Below, piece by piece: positions 26,765 through 35,134 of a stretch of DNA of 64,000 nucleotides. A program made the translations under genes and the position numbers. Origin of the DNA: Paenibacillus sp. FSL R7-0273 (lineage in GTDB: Bacteria > Bacillota > Bacilli > Paenibacillales > Paenibacillaceae); assembly GCF_000758625.1 (NCBI RefSeq), contig NZ_CP009283.1, positions 6,511,001-6,575,000 of the forward strand, given 5' to 3'. The notes beneath the pieces are model-generated. The model searched no databases. It saw nothing but the letters and a program-made list of their open reading frames with translations, and was not told the origin of the DNA. Positions within the stretch are counted from its first letter, which is position 1; the number at the start of each line of letters is the position of its first letter.

Positions 26765-28378
26765 TTAGTTTAGCAATTTCCCTTTAAGTTTTATTGACCA
26801 GTCACGCGGACTATCACTCTGATAATGCTTTAGCTTTTCAATATGTGCACCAGAACATTGACTCAGAACGTACTGATCCCAATGCCCACCTTTTTGTACT
26901 AATCCGTCGAGAAGTTGCGTGATTGTCCTCTCAATAGCTTTTAAATGGATTAGATTGGTTGGATCGAGTATTAGCGTCGAGATCGACCAATCATCCGGCC
27001 GTGCAACCTCTAGTATGTACTTTGTAAACATACTATTGGATACTTGAACAATTGCACAGGTCCGGCGCGTACCATTCGGACATATTGAAAAGCGTTTACC
27101 AGGAGGAATTCGCACTATAGACATTCGAATGGAATATGAAGTCATTTCTTTCAGTAGTGTTATCATTTTGAAAAAATCTTCAAGCCCAATAGCTTCAGAG
27201 ATTGGAACCATCTCTAAACTTTGAAAATCTATAGGTGGAGTATCGCCTCCCACGATTGAATCTTGAACACTGACTTGTCTTGGTTGGTCCAGGCTCTTGC
27301 CGCCTCTACCCGAGTTAACAACTATATCGTCCCCCGCATGCGTTTGTTTCAGATTCTTCTTTCGAATTCTCACGATCGGGAAATTAATAAATTTCATAAA
27401 AGTAGGGGGTGCTTCAAGTACATCCTGATTTGTATCTTCTTTTGCATGTTCACTGTTATCATTAATTATAACGTCGTCGTTCTTGAATTGATCGGGTATC
27501 CTTAACCGCCTGTTTCCAAAGACTGATTCCTGCCGCTTTTTGGAGTGATGCCAGAAGTCAATTTCGGTTGCCGGATGCGTGAAGCCGGAGAACCCCACGA
27601 TTTCTTTCACCAAAACCATATTCATGAATTGATCGCCCCTTACTATCAGTTCGATTGGACCGGTAGAGGGAAGCTCCACATCAAGAAGATTCCCCTTTCT
27701 AAATGCCTTTTTTGGATTAGTAGGAGACTCAGCTACTGCTCTACTTAACAATCTTTGATAAATGGAATTCCACATGGTATATATTTGGGAGTCCAGATAA
27801 ATCCAAGACATATGACGGGCGTTACTCTCATTAGCCATTGTATTAGGTACCCGGTTTCCTAAATAAAAGTGTAGAACATTATTCTCAAATTCACATCGTT
27901 CAATTAGTTGTTCTAGACCATGGGGCTGCATTAGCGAATATGCCATTAGCTGCGAGTTAATAAACATTGCTCTAAGAAGCTCGATAACAGGAATACAGAC
28001 CGTTATATTCCCCACTGTATACTGAATAATATTTTGCGTTCCTAACTCTGGATTCTTTCCAAAGTCAATGAGACGCTTTGGCAATTGAAATCCATTTACA
28101 ATCTTCCCCTGATCAAGTGAAGGTATGGTGAATGTATAGGACGATCCGCTCATCGGGCGGACTTGATTAAGAACACCCTTCGTGTATATTTGGCCCAATC
28201 TTAATAGAGGAATTGCGCCCCAGGCTCGAGACAGGACTTTAACCTCACCACGTGCTCTTCTAAAGGCAATTCGAACTCTCCAGTCACCTTTATAATCTGT
28301 GTACGGTGATCCGAACCAAATCAGTTCAACATCCTCATTTTCTTCAAACGGCCAAGGACTAAATTCTACTGAAGCCAC
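26765..28378 (-). CDS. tnsE: TnsE-like transposition target selector
   Basis: A 537-residue protein, almost the same length as Tn7 TnsE (538) and in the same fifth position after tnsD. From memory of Tn7 TnsE, matching stretches are GDWRVRIAFRR near the N-terminus, ITVCIPVIELLRAMFINSQL (residues ~125-145) and MVLVKEIVGFSGF (~255). The middle is a variable, charged linker as in Tn7. TnsE directs insertion into replicating or conjugating DNA by recognising processivity clamp and 3' recessed ends. The GTG start overlaps the end of tnsD by 13 bases. Divergence from the proteobacterial TnsE is high, so the call rests on order, length and these blocks. Confidence 0.8.
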   Translation of the reverse strand: MASVEFSPWPFEENEDVELIWFGSPYTDYKGDWRVRIAFRRARGEVKVLSRAWGAIPLLRLGQIYTKGVLNQVRPMSGSSYTFTIPSLDQGKIVNGFQLPKRLIDFGKNPELGTQNIIQYTVGNITVCIPVIELLRAMFINSQLMAYSLMQPHGLEQLIERCEFENNVLHFYLGNRVPNTMANESNARHMSWIYLDSQIYTMWNSIYQRLLSRAVAESPTNPKKAFRKGNLLDVELPSTGPIELIVRGDQFMNMVLVKEIVGFSGFTHPATEIDFWHHSKKRQESVFGNRRLRIPDQFKNDDVIINDNSEHAKEDTNQDVLEAPPTFMKFINFPIVRIRKKNLKQTHAGDDIVVNSGRGGKSLDQPRQVSVQDSIVGGDTPPIDFQSLEMVPISEAIGLEDFFKMITLLKEMTSYSIRMSIVRIPPGKRFSICPNGTRRTCAIVQVSNSMFTKYILEVARPDDWSISTLILDPTNLIHLKAIERTITQLLDGLVQKGGHWDQYVLSQCSGAHIEKLKHYQSDSPRDWSIKLKGKLLN

Positions 28379-30156
28379 TGCGTCGCCACCCTATCTGCAA
28401 AGTTCAAGGTATGTAATCCTTGACCGCTGTAATAATCAAGCGCGTCAGTTACCGCACTAGAATAACCTGGTCGTAATCCGGCCTTTCTGATTAATTTCCA
28501 TCGTTTAATGGGAAACTCATCATTCATATGTTCTGCTGCCCATCCAATTCTGCGTATTTGAAATTGATCAACTGTTTCGAGACGGTTCGATAAAATAGCC
28601 ATCGTGATCGGAAGCTTATCTTTATGCTTTTCAATTAATGCAAGGTTTCTAATACGTTTACCAACTGAGGCATATGTAATTCGAATAGGCTTCATGTCCC
28701 GATCAGAAAGCATCTTATTGCACGCCTCTTCAACCTCCAAGCTCAATTCGAGGTCGCGCTTCTCCCAGTCAACACGAATGTAACGTAGGTCATGCGCGTT
28801 ACGTTTCTTTTTGAGAGCTCCCGTTTTTATTGTTAGGGGGGACACAGACGGTAAATTCACTTCATCACTGAAGCTCTCATTTGCCGGACTAAGCCGTGCG
28901 TACTTGATGACGGTATTTGTATCCACGCCAAGCTTCTCAGCGGCAGCTCGGTACGATAAACCCTTTCCCATATAAGCTGTTAGTTGATTCTTCCAGACAG
29001 GTCCAAAGGCTTTAATGCGTCCGATTCGGTAACGATCCTCTGAGCTATGGTCCGGACCTCTTCTGGAATAACAGAACCCGCAGCTACAAGAGAATGTTCC
29101 TACCGGTCCTCCAGTGTCTGAACAACGCGTAATCTTTAAGTGACGGATACATGGTTCTCTGTAATGATCTGCAGCCCTATTTAGACATGGCCATGGGCCT
29201 TTACCAAAAGGAGAATAGCTCGTATCTCTTTGCTCCAGGAAGCTACTGAAAGAACCAAAGAGGAAGCGTATAAGCAATAATTGTCTTAAAGGGTGAACGG
29301 CTCTGCGAGCTTTCCTTGTAGACACTGCCAGCCAGGAGTAATCATTTCCATAGGTCTGACAGTTCAGGAACTCCAGCATTTCTTTGCCATAATGAGAACT
29401 CAATTTCATCTCAAGCTCGCGCTGCCGAATTCGATTGGATGGGGTTAAATAGCCTTGTTCACTTAATTTATGTAATAGAGAGTCTCTGGAATCGTACAGA
29501 TGAAGTGAGTGACCAACGCTAAGCAACAATTGAACATCCTGAGCAATTTCAAGCAATCTTAGGTAAGTCCTTTCTGGGTCAGGCAATACCAATGGATTGA
29601 ATTGAAATAAGTGTCTTGCAATAGGCAACACCGTTAAACCATGCCGATCTGAAACAGGATGTGTTATTCTGTGAAGCACAATACGATGTTTAGGACAAAC
29701 CATCACCCCGGTAGCCTGATGCACACGGTGCCAATAGGGCTCGCCAAACCGCTGGATATCTTCTTCATAACATGATTGGCAAAATCGCAATTCAGCATTC
29801 CGCTCCATGGAACTCGCTGTAATACCAACCAGCGCATGAATTCCTGAACCATCATTGCTCCTCATCATCTGCTGTAATTGTCGGCTCCTATTCTGAGGAA
29901 GAAAGGGGGCGTAATATGAATATAACGTATGCTCGTCAATCCATTGATCTGATGTTATACCTATGATCTGGCTTCTGGGGGATAGATTATCGAGATGACT
30001 GGGAAGATCCAATGTAGGAATAACCTGATCTGTACCGAATAATTCCCGAAATGTCCATTTCGGGCTGGAGTTGTTCATCCGCAGGTGATATCTAGTAATC
30101 ACGCTATAGAGTAACTCATCCGGGTAAGGGAGAGGCATACCGCTATACATATCCAT
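28366..30156 (-). CDS. tnsD: TnsD/TniQ family attTn7 targeting protein
   Basis: A 596-residue TniQ-family protein. The N-terminus PLPYPDELLYSVITRYHLRM is the family opening. A zinc knuckle follows (LRFCQSCYEEDIQRFGEPYW, then MVCPKHRIVL) and a second cysteine group GTFSCSCGFCYSRRGPD near residue 365. Helix-turn-helix-like SYRAAAEKLGVDTNTVIKYA near 410 and a second repeat near 515 probably bind DNA. In Tn7 TnsD reads the conserved 3' end of glmS and recruits TnsC. The observed insertion beside glmS agrees with this protein being functional. Confidence 0.92.
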   Translation of the reverse strand: MDMYSGMPLPYPDELLYSVITRYHLRMNNSSPKWTFRELFGTDQVIPTLDLPSHLDNLSPRSQIIGITSDQWIDEHTLYSYYAPFLPQNRSRQLQQMMRSNDGSGIHALVGITASSMERNAELRFCQSCYEEDIQRFGEPYWHRVHQATGVMVCPKHRIVLHRITHPVSDRHGLTVLPIARHLFQFNPLVLPDPERTYLRLLEIAQDVQLLLSVGHSLHLYDSRDSLLHKLSEQGYLTPSNRIRQRELEMKLSSHYGKEMLEFLNCQTYGNDYSWLAVSTRKARRAVHPLRQLLLIRFLFGSFSSFLEQRDTSYSPFGKGPWPCLNRAADHYREPCIRHLKITRCSDTGGPVGTFSCSCGFCYSRRGPDHSSEDRYRIGRIKAFGPVWKNQLTAYMGKGLSYRAAAEKLGVDTNTVIKYARLSPANESFSDEVNLPSVSPLTIKTGALKKKRNAHDLRYIRVDWEKRDLELSLEVEEACNKMLSDRDMKPIRITYASVGKRIRNLALIEKHKDKLPITMAILSNRLETVDQFQIRRIGWAAEHMNDEFPIKRWKLIRKAGLRPGYSSAVTDALDYYSGQGLHTLNFADRVATQWLQ

Positions 30157-30170
30157 ACTTTCACCGCCTT

Positions 30171-31844
30171 CTATCCGATAAACTCCATTGGATCTTTAAT
30201 ATATCCGGCAACTTTGAGGGAATCGTATGCCGGCAGCTTTTGCTTCTTGCCCTGAGATACAATTACGCGTAAATCATTTGGCTCTGTCGGTTTTGACTTC
30301 ACTTTCGATTTGCTTCGCGGAATAGACTTATTAGTGGAAGAAGTATTACTCTGCTCCTGTAAAGCAATCTTCAGCGCTTCTTTGTGCAAATCTACGGTAT
30401 CAATTTCATGAAGATGCTTTTGTACTACAGCCTGCGCTGCTTTTAATGCCATGGCTTCTCCTATGCCAACCTCAATCAGCCACACATTAACTTCAGACAC
30501 CGTTTGCTCTTGCAGGTCATATCCAAGCTCCGTCTTTATCACCTCAAGCCGAGCAGCCTTCCGTTTCTCTGCTTCAATTCGATCCAGGTAGTCATCTATA
30601 GATACGCTGTCATATATGTCTGCAAACTTTTGAATTTGATTCTTCTTCCCTGATCGTAGCGCTTCTAGTGCTGGCTTAATCAGCGTAAATCGATCTCTGG
30701 CCACAGAGCGGATAAGTTCCGGTGTAATATGCTTGATCTCCTTGTCCAGCGCACGCCACTGCGTCAGCATAAAGAGCTTAATTGCAATATCCGATATACC
30801 TTGAGATTCCTCAAACATGATATCTATAAACTCAGGTGTTAACTCCACTTTTTTGTCGGTCCACTGGTACTTCCACAACCCCTGCAGAAGCCATTCCCAT
30901 TCCTCATCCTTCTGAAAATGGTGCCAGGTTGCATCACCTTGCCCGCTATTGCGCCGCGCATTCCTGAATTCACCATTTAGGGCAGGCAGTGCCTTATAGG
31001 TACCAACTAGAATGACAGGAAGACCAATCGTATTCACCAGCTGGACGAAGAAGTTCAGCATTTGCGCAGCCCGATCATCCTTCGCTTCCTGCAGATTCTG
31101 AATTTCATCAATGACAAGTACGCCAAGACAATGTACGGCGGCAGCCTGAGCCATAATCGGCAATAATTCATCCGTCGTTTTTGTTGTATTCTTCTTGTAA
31201 TACTTCGTCCCGACTAAACTGTCGACCGCCAATAGAAAATTCAAACATAAACCTCGTATAGATCCATCATGCGGACAGTCCATTTTTAGCCATACAATCT
31301 GATAGGGGGCAGGCATATCCTGACCTTTATACTTTCGATGCAAAATGACTTGCGGATACATCTGGAGAATACGCATCAGACTGCTTGATTTCCCGATTCC
31401 GGATATGCCAACCAGAGCAAAGCCTGCCGATGTCGGTGTGTTCACGGGATAACCATTTGTATGACCTTTTATAATGAGCTCATAAGCGTCTTTACGGGCT
31501 CTGAAGGCATAATTAGGGGTAAGAGGATTTCGGCCTACATAACCATCCCTTATAAGTCTGGAGATACTCTGTTGCAGTTCAAGATGTCTCGATAATGGCC
31601 TGAAGAAATCTCTCGAAATCCGTTGTACACAATGCATTCTTAAGTGGACCGGTAGTTCTCGTTCAGCAACATTGAAACTCGGATTGGATGCCAGCTGCTT
31701 TGCTACAGTCTTGTCGTCCCAAATAGGCGGCAACGCCTCCAAGAGAGGATTATTCCTATAGTCCTCAAGCAGCGGATCTTGATAATCTGCCTCCACAAAA
31801 TGACCACGACTGAAGTGAAATAAGGGAACATCCATCTCGTTCAC
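30171..31844 (-). CDS. tnsC: TnsC AAA+ ATPase, transposition regulator
   Basis: A 557-residue protein, close to Tn7 TnsC (555). Walker A is VGISGIGKSSSL (around residue 150), Walker B GVLVIDEIQNLQ (D246, E247) and a sensor region ILVGTYKALPAL follows. TnsC links target selectors TnsD/TnsE to the transposase and enforces target immunity. It starts with GTG overlapping the tnsB stop codon (GTGA). The C-terminal tail is basic (PRSKSKVKSKP), as expected for transposase or DNA contact. Confidence 0.94.
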   Translation of the reverse strand: MNEMDVPLFHFSRGHFVEADYQDPLLEDYRNNPLLEALPPIWDDKTVAKQLASNPSFNVAERELPVHLRMHCVQRISRDFFRPLSRHLELQQSISRLIRDGYVGRNPLTPNYAFRARKDAYELIIKGHTNGYPVNTPTSAGFALVGISGIGKSSSLMRILQMYPQVILHRKYKGQDMPAPYQIVWLKMDCPHDGSIRGLCLNFLLAVDSLVGTKYYKKNTTKTTDELLPIMAQAAAVHCLGVLVIDEIQNLQEAKDDRAAQMLNFFVQLVNTIGLPVILVGTYKALPALNGEFRNARRNSGQGDATWHHFQKDEEWEWLLQGLWKYQWTDKKVELTPEFIDIMFEESQGISDIAIKLFMLTQWRALDKEIKHITPELIRSVARDRFTLIKPALEALRSGKKNQIQKFADIYDSVSIDDYLDRIEAEKRKAARLEVIKTELGYDLQEQTVSEVNVWLIEVGIGEAMALKAAQAVVQKHLHEIDTVDLHKEALKIALQEQSNTSSTNKSIPRSKSKVKSKPTEPNDLRVIVSQGKKQKLPAYDSLKVAGYIKDPMEFIG

Positions 31845-34042
31845 TCTTCATCACCGTCTTCCTGCAAATAGGCTTTAATCTTAGAAAGCTTGTCAGCCGG
31901 AGGTATATAGGCTTCTTGCGGTCTTGTTGTCGCATCCCGGTTAATCGGTACTACGTTATCATCCTTCGAGCTCTTTCCTTCAACTGTACGAGATTCAGCT
32001 AGTTGGAAAACCTCCTGTGGCCGATTCAACTGCTTTTCTCCGCTCCGATTTCCCCTGATTCCTTTAACACGCTGGTTACTACTTGTATCACTATTGCGTA
32101 ACGCCTCATTTGTCTTTTTCGTCGCTTGCTCTACAATGGCTTGGGTCTGCGCATCCAAATCAATCTTGGCCAACATATTATTTATCTCGTGATGTCTGCC
32201 ATGATATCGTTCAATCTCCAATAAGTCGTCTACTTCTTCAAATCTCTTGTTAAGATATCGTTCTTCTCGATCAAGTAGCGTGCATACCTCGAACTGTCTT
32301 CCCGCATCCAACCATAAGTAGATTTCATTAGTGGAACGCGGGTCATAGCACACTTTTACACGCCAAGTCTTGCCGACTCTGGCCTTAACGAACCATTGCT
32401 CTCGCATAGCCAAATCGCAGCCATAATGGACACCTTTAAACTGGATTCCAGCTGATGTTACGGTAGCTTCTCCCTGGGGAAGAAGGTTGAGCTTAACAAT
32501 AGCTTCCGGAAGCTTCTTTAAGCGCCCCGTCCGGTTTATTATTCCCCACTGCCATAATTGGTATGGGATCGGCTCAACATTATCTGCTACCATAAATTCA
32601 TTGCGATCATACCAGAGCATACGGTGTTTGTTGTTATGATAAAGAACGTATTGGATCATAATCTGAGTAAACTCTCGTAACGTCAATTTAGCGTCAAGAC
32701 GATAATCCCGTTCGCCGCGTTCTCTGAAGCGTTCCTTGATAGCCCCCGGCATAAATCGAACACTTCTCAAGTTCACCAGACGAAACTGTTGCTCTACAAT
32801 TCCTTTCCAGTCGGCTCTATAAGGTGGCGCATTTTCGACATCCACACCAAGAACGTCAATAAGTCTAGCCGGTTTATCACCCTCAAGCTCACCACGGTCT
32901 GCTGTAAGCTTTTGCGGCAAATGGCTGCTCATCCATTCCTGCTCAGTAATTTCAATGCCGTACTCGGCACAATACCTTACTTTATCAGCTGTTGTATTAG
33001 CTAAAGCCATCATGGCGCCAACCCAGCTAGGGCCTTCCAAACCAATGTATATCCCTGTTATATAGCGGCTAAACACATCGATGACAATGTAAACAATCGG
33101 ACGGCCAATAATCCATTCGCGCTGATATTCGCTAACCAGATAAACATCTGCAACCGTAGCATCAATCTGGAATCTGGAGCCTGGACCGAAGCTCTCAAGA
33201 GTAGAGCTCCCGAGTATTGGACGGTGATTCAGTTCATATCTTTTTTTACCGTGTCGACTTTTAAGTGTATTTTCAAGGTCCTGCTCTTTCTGAAACCAAT
33301 ACTTATATTGGCCAAATGTGGGTAACTTCTCCGGAGGAGGGAGAACGGGAATCAGAGCTTGTCCTTCTTGGCGGTACCCGCTCGCGAAGAATTTCTCCAG
33401 TGTTTTTTGGTAAGCATGTTTTAAAGGAGATTTCTCCTGAGTGTTATAAAATAATTGTATTCCTGATCTCAGTAACTGCTTGGTTTCTTCGTCGATGTTT
33501 ATACCCGCTGGCTCATGTTCAAACTTTCGAGGACGCCCACGTTTGGCCTCGGTAGGAGTACGATCATTGCCGTAACTACCGCAATTGTTATAGTGAGGCA
33601 GCAGCGTATTCTTCATTTTCCCACCTTGCCAATATCTGCGTAAGTAGCGATAAATTGTACTTTTATGAACAGCAGTTCGACCCTGAACCTCTTGGATTTG
33701 AGCGCCTCTGAATTTCTTGTCATAGCAATTTGGTTCATCAAGGACGATATCTTTGATGGTGTCCCATGACTTATCACGGAGTGCCAAATGCTCAGGGGCA
33801 ATATCAGTATCAATTACAGGGACGCTATCATTAATCCAATCCACTTGCCTACAAAGCTTCGATGCAATACCTGCAGCATATTCCGAATAAGCTTTCATAA
33901 CAGGAAAAGCTTTATCATCATCCATTGCAATGCTGTAGAGGTATTCCTCATTTGGGGAAATCCATAGTATTCTCTCAACCTGACGCACATCGGACTCTGG
34001 CAACTGCCATTCGACTACCATATTTTCATAGAGTATCTGCAT
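31841..34042 (-). CDS. tnsB: TnsB DDE transposase
   Basis: A 733-residue transposase. The catalytic triad is D294 (RFQIDATVADVY), D382 (KLTADRGELEG) and E417 (WKGIVEQQF). The spacings of 88 and 35 residues are the same as I recall for Tn7 TnsB (273, 361, 396). A helix-turn-helix-like AQIQEVQGRTAVHKSTIYRY lies near residue 120. TnsB binds the terminal repeats and makes the 3' cuts and joins. Its C-terminal tail is charged, as in TnsB proteins that contact TnsC. Confidence 0.96.
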   Translation of the reverse strand: MQILYENMVVEWQLPESDVRQVERILWISPNEEYLYSIAMDDDKAFPVMKAYSEYAAGIASKLCRQVDWINDSVPVIDTDIAPEHLALRDKSWDTIKDIVLDEPNCYDKKFRGAQIQEVQGRTAVHKSTIYRYLRRYWQGGKMKNTLLPHYNNCGSYGNDRTPTEAKRGRPRKFEHEPAGINIDEETKQLLRSGIQLFYNTQEKSPLKHAYQKTLEKFFASGYRQEGQALIPVLPPPEKLPTFGQYKYWFQKEQDLENTLKSRHGKKRYELNHRPILGSSTLESFGPGSRFQIDATVADVYLVSEYQREWIIGRPIVYIVIDVFSRYITGIYIGLEGPSWVGAMMALANTTADKVRYCAEYGIEITEQEWMSSHLPQKLTADRGELEGDKPARLIDVLGVDVENAPPYRADWKGIVEQQFRLVNLRSVRFMPGAIKERFRERGERDYRLDAKLTLREFTQIMIQYVLYHNNKHRMLWYDRNEFMVADNVEPIPYQLWQWGIINRTGRLKKLPEAIVKLNLLPQGEATVTSAGIQFKGVHYGCDLAMREQWFVKARVGKTWRVKVCYDPRSTNEIYLWLDAGRQFEVCTLLDREERYLNKRFEEVDDLLEIERYHGRHHEINNMLAKIDLDAQTQAIVEQATKKTNEALRNSDTSSNQRVKGIRGNRSGEKQLNRPQEVFQLAESRTVEGKSSKDDNVVPINRDATTRPQEAYIPPADKLSKIKAYLQEDGDEE

Positions 34043-34045
34043 ATC

Positions 34046-34870
34046 TCAGCCGCCTTTCGCCAATAAGCCATCTGCTCCAGTGATATGAAACCCATTAGCA
34101 CTATTCGATGGATTAATCTTCTCATTCATATTTACAGACCAGATTCTCCGGGCTACAAAATGTCTAAACATAGCCAGGGCTGTCCCGGCTTCTAACCCCA
34201 TTTGTTCATCGCATGCGAGACACGCTTTAGCTATTGCAGTCCCTGATTGTATTAAAGCAGCGAGTGAACGCTCCAAGCTCTGGACAGCAAAGATCCCAAG
34301 TTTCTCGACATCCTCATTGTGATACTCTTTATGAATCCATTCGACATTGCGGATTAACGTATAAGGCAAATCACGCTCAGTCACAACTCCCCAATCTACC
34401 TGATGTGACTCCCAGTATATTCGTTCAATCTCAAATTTCTCTAATATGCGTTCATTCTCCAACTCTTTAGCAGGCTTAACCGTCCTCGCATATTCCTTAT
34501 CTTTATATGTAATTACAAAGTCTGTAGTCATGACGATATCCATGCCAGTTCTAGGGTCTTTGGGATGTGCGATACCAAGCTTGTCAGCAATCAGCTTCGT
34601 CTCTTCAAGCGGGAGGAGGGGATATTGCTCACGGATGTCTGTTACTCCATCGGCATAATCTAGGGCATAGAAATAATCGCGTTCCAAATCGGACAAGAAG
34701 GTGTGTTGTCTGCCTGTGGTCCAGCCGACACCCCGAGTCGATCTGCCTGTTGATGGCACATCCTGTACTCGCAGCCACGGAAGATAATCGGCTCCCGTTC
34801 CTTGTCCTCTGCCTTCTTTGATAAACCTATCAATCTTCGCGTCCGTAATTTCACGTTTTCTTTTGGCCAA
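34046..34870 (-). CDS. tnsA: TnsA endonuclease
   Basis: A 274-residue protein matching Tn7 TnsA in length and active site: E63 in LSDLERDYFY, D117 in VMTTDFVITY and K132 in ARTVKPAKEL (Tn7: E63, D114, K132). The C-terminal part beyond ~150 is the helical TnsC-interaction region. It cuts the 5' ends of the transposon, which allows cut-and-paste movement instead of cointegrates. It begins with TTG, nine bases after AAGGAGG. It is the first gene of the tns operon and nearest to the right end. Confidence 0.95.
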   Translation of the reverse strand: MAKRKREITDAKIDRFIKEGRGQGTGADYLPWLRVQDVPSTGRSTRGVGWTTGRQHTFLSDLERDYFYALDYADGVTDIREQYPLLPLEETKLIADKLGIAHPKDPRTGMDIVMTTDFVITYKDKEYARTVKPAKELENERILEKFEIERIYWESHQVDWGVVTERDLPYTLIRNVEWIHKEYHNEDVEKLGIFAVQSLERSLAALIQSGTAIAKACLACDEQMGLEAGTALAMFRHFVARRIWSVNMNEKINPSNSANGFHITGADGLLAKGG

Positions 34871-34891
34871 GATGACAACACCTCCTTAAAA

Positions 34892-34921
34892 GAAAACAGG
34901 GCTACCCGAAGGCAGCCCCGT
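34892..34921 (-). terminator. Hairpin between right end and tnsA (terminator or attenuator)
   Basis: On the minus strand GGGCTGCC, loop TTCG, then GGTAGCCC (one mismatch) is followed by TGTTTTCTTTT. It lies 22 bases before the tnsA start codon. Since glmS is transcribed toward tnsA and has lost its own terminator, this structure would stop glmS transcripts from running into the transposition genes. Confidence 0.65.
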
Positions 34922-34999
34922 TTGGAGTCATGATGTTATTCTGGATGTAGGTTCTGTAGACAGTAGAAGAGCTCCTAATAGCAGTATGGCCAATTACGT

Positions 35000-35110
35000 C
35001 AGTCTAATACTTTATTTTCCCAGTCTACAACTTTATTTTCTCAGTCTAATACTTTATTTTCCGAGTCTAATACTTTATTTTTCAGTCTAACACTTTATTT
35101 TCTTCTAACA
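35000..35110. repeat. Transposon right end: five tandem TnsB-type sites
   Basis: Direct copies of CAGTCTAATACTTTATTTTC start at 35000, 35021 (with CTACAAC), 35042, 35063 (GAGTCT) and 35083 (CTAACAC), spaced 21 or 20 bases. The last one runs into the terminus TTCTAACA. Tn7's right end has four overlapping sites; this one has five. Confidence 0.92.
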
Positions 35111-35115
35111 ATAAC
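35111..35115. repeat. Target site duplication, right copy (ATAAC)
   Basis: ATAAC follows the right terminus directly and matches the copy at the left border. The 19 bases between it and the glmS stop codon, and the glmS 3' coding end itself, make up the attTn7 region read by TnsD. Confidence 0.92.
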
Positions 35116-35134
35116 TTCAAAAGCAGCCCTACAA

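Larger units (their letters stand above)
16661..35110. mobile_element. Tn7-like transposon with TnsABCDE at attTn7 (18,450 bp)
   Basis: Both termini are visible. The left one reads TGTTCGAAGAAAATAAAGTA; the right one, on the opposite strand, reads TGTTAGAAGAAAATAAAGTG. ATAAC is duplicated at both borders. The right end is 24 bases beyond the glmS stop codon, the orientation and distance expected for TnsD-directed insertion at attTn7. Transposition genes tnsA to tnsE run inward from the right end, followed by the cargo: a type I restriction-modification operon with an extra fused protein, and a HEPN/ATPase pair. All genes face left, the same direction as glmS. All five transposition proteins keep their key motifs and length, so the element may be active. 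Confidence 0.95.

Noticed and set aside
35000..35110. Array of 21-bp direct repeats resembling a CRISPR
   Set aside because: Repeats are contiguous without spacers, end exactly at the transposon terminus and match the sites at the other end. They are transposase binding sites.
16661..35110. CRISPR-associated Tn7-like transposon (CAST)
   Set aside because: No Cas genes or CRISPR array are seen; the element has TnsD and TnsE and sits at attTn7.
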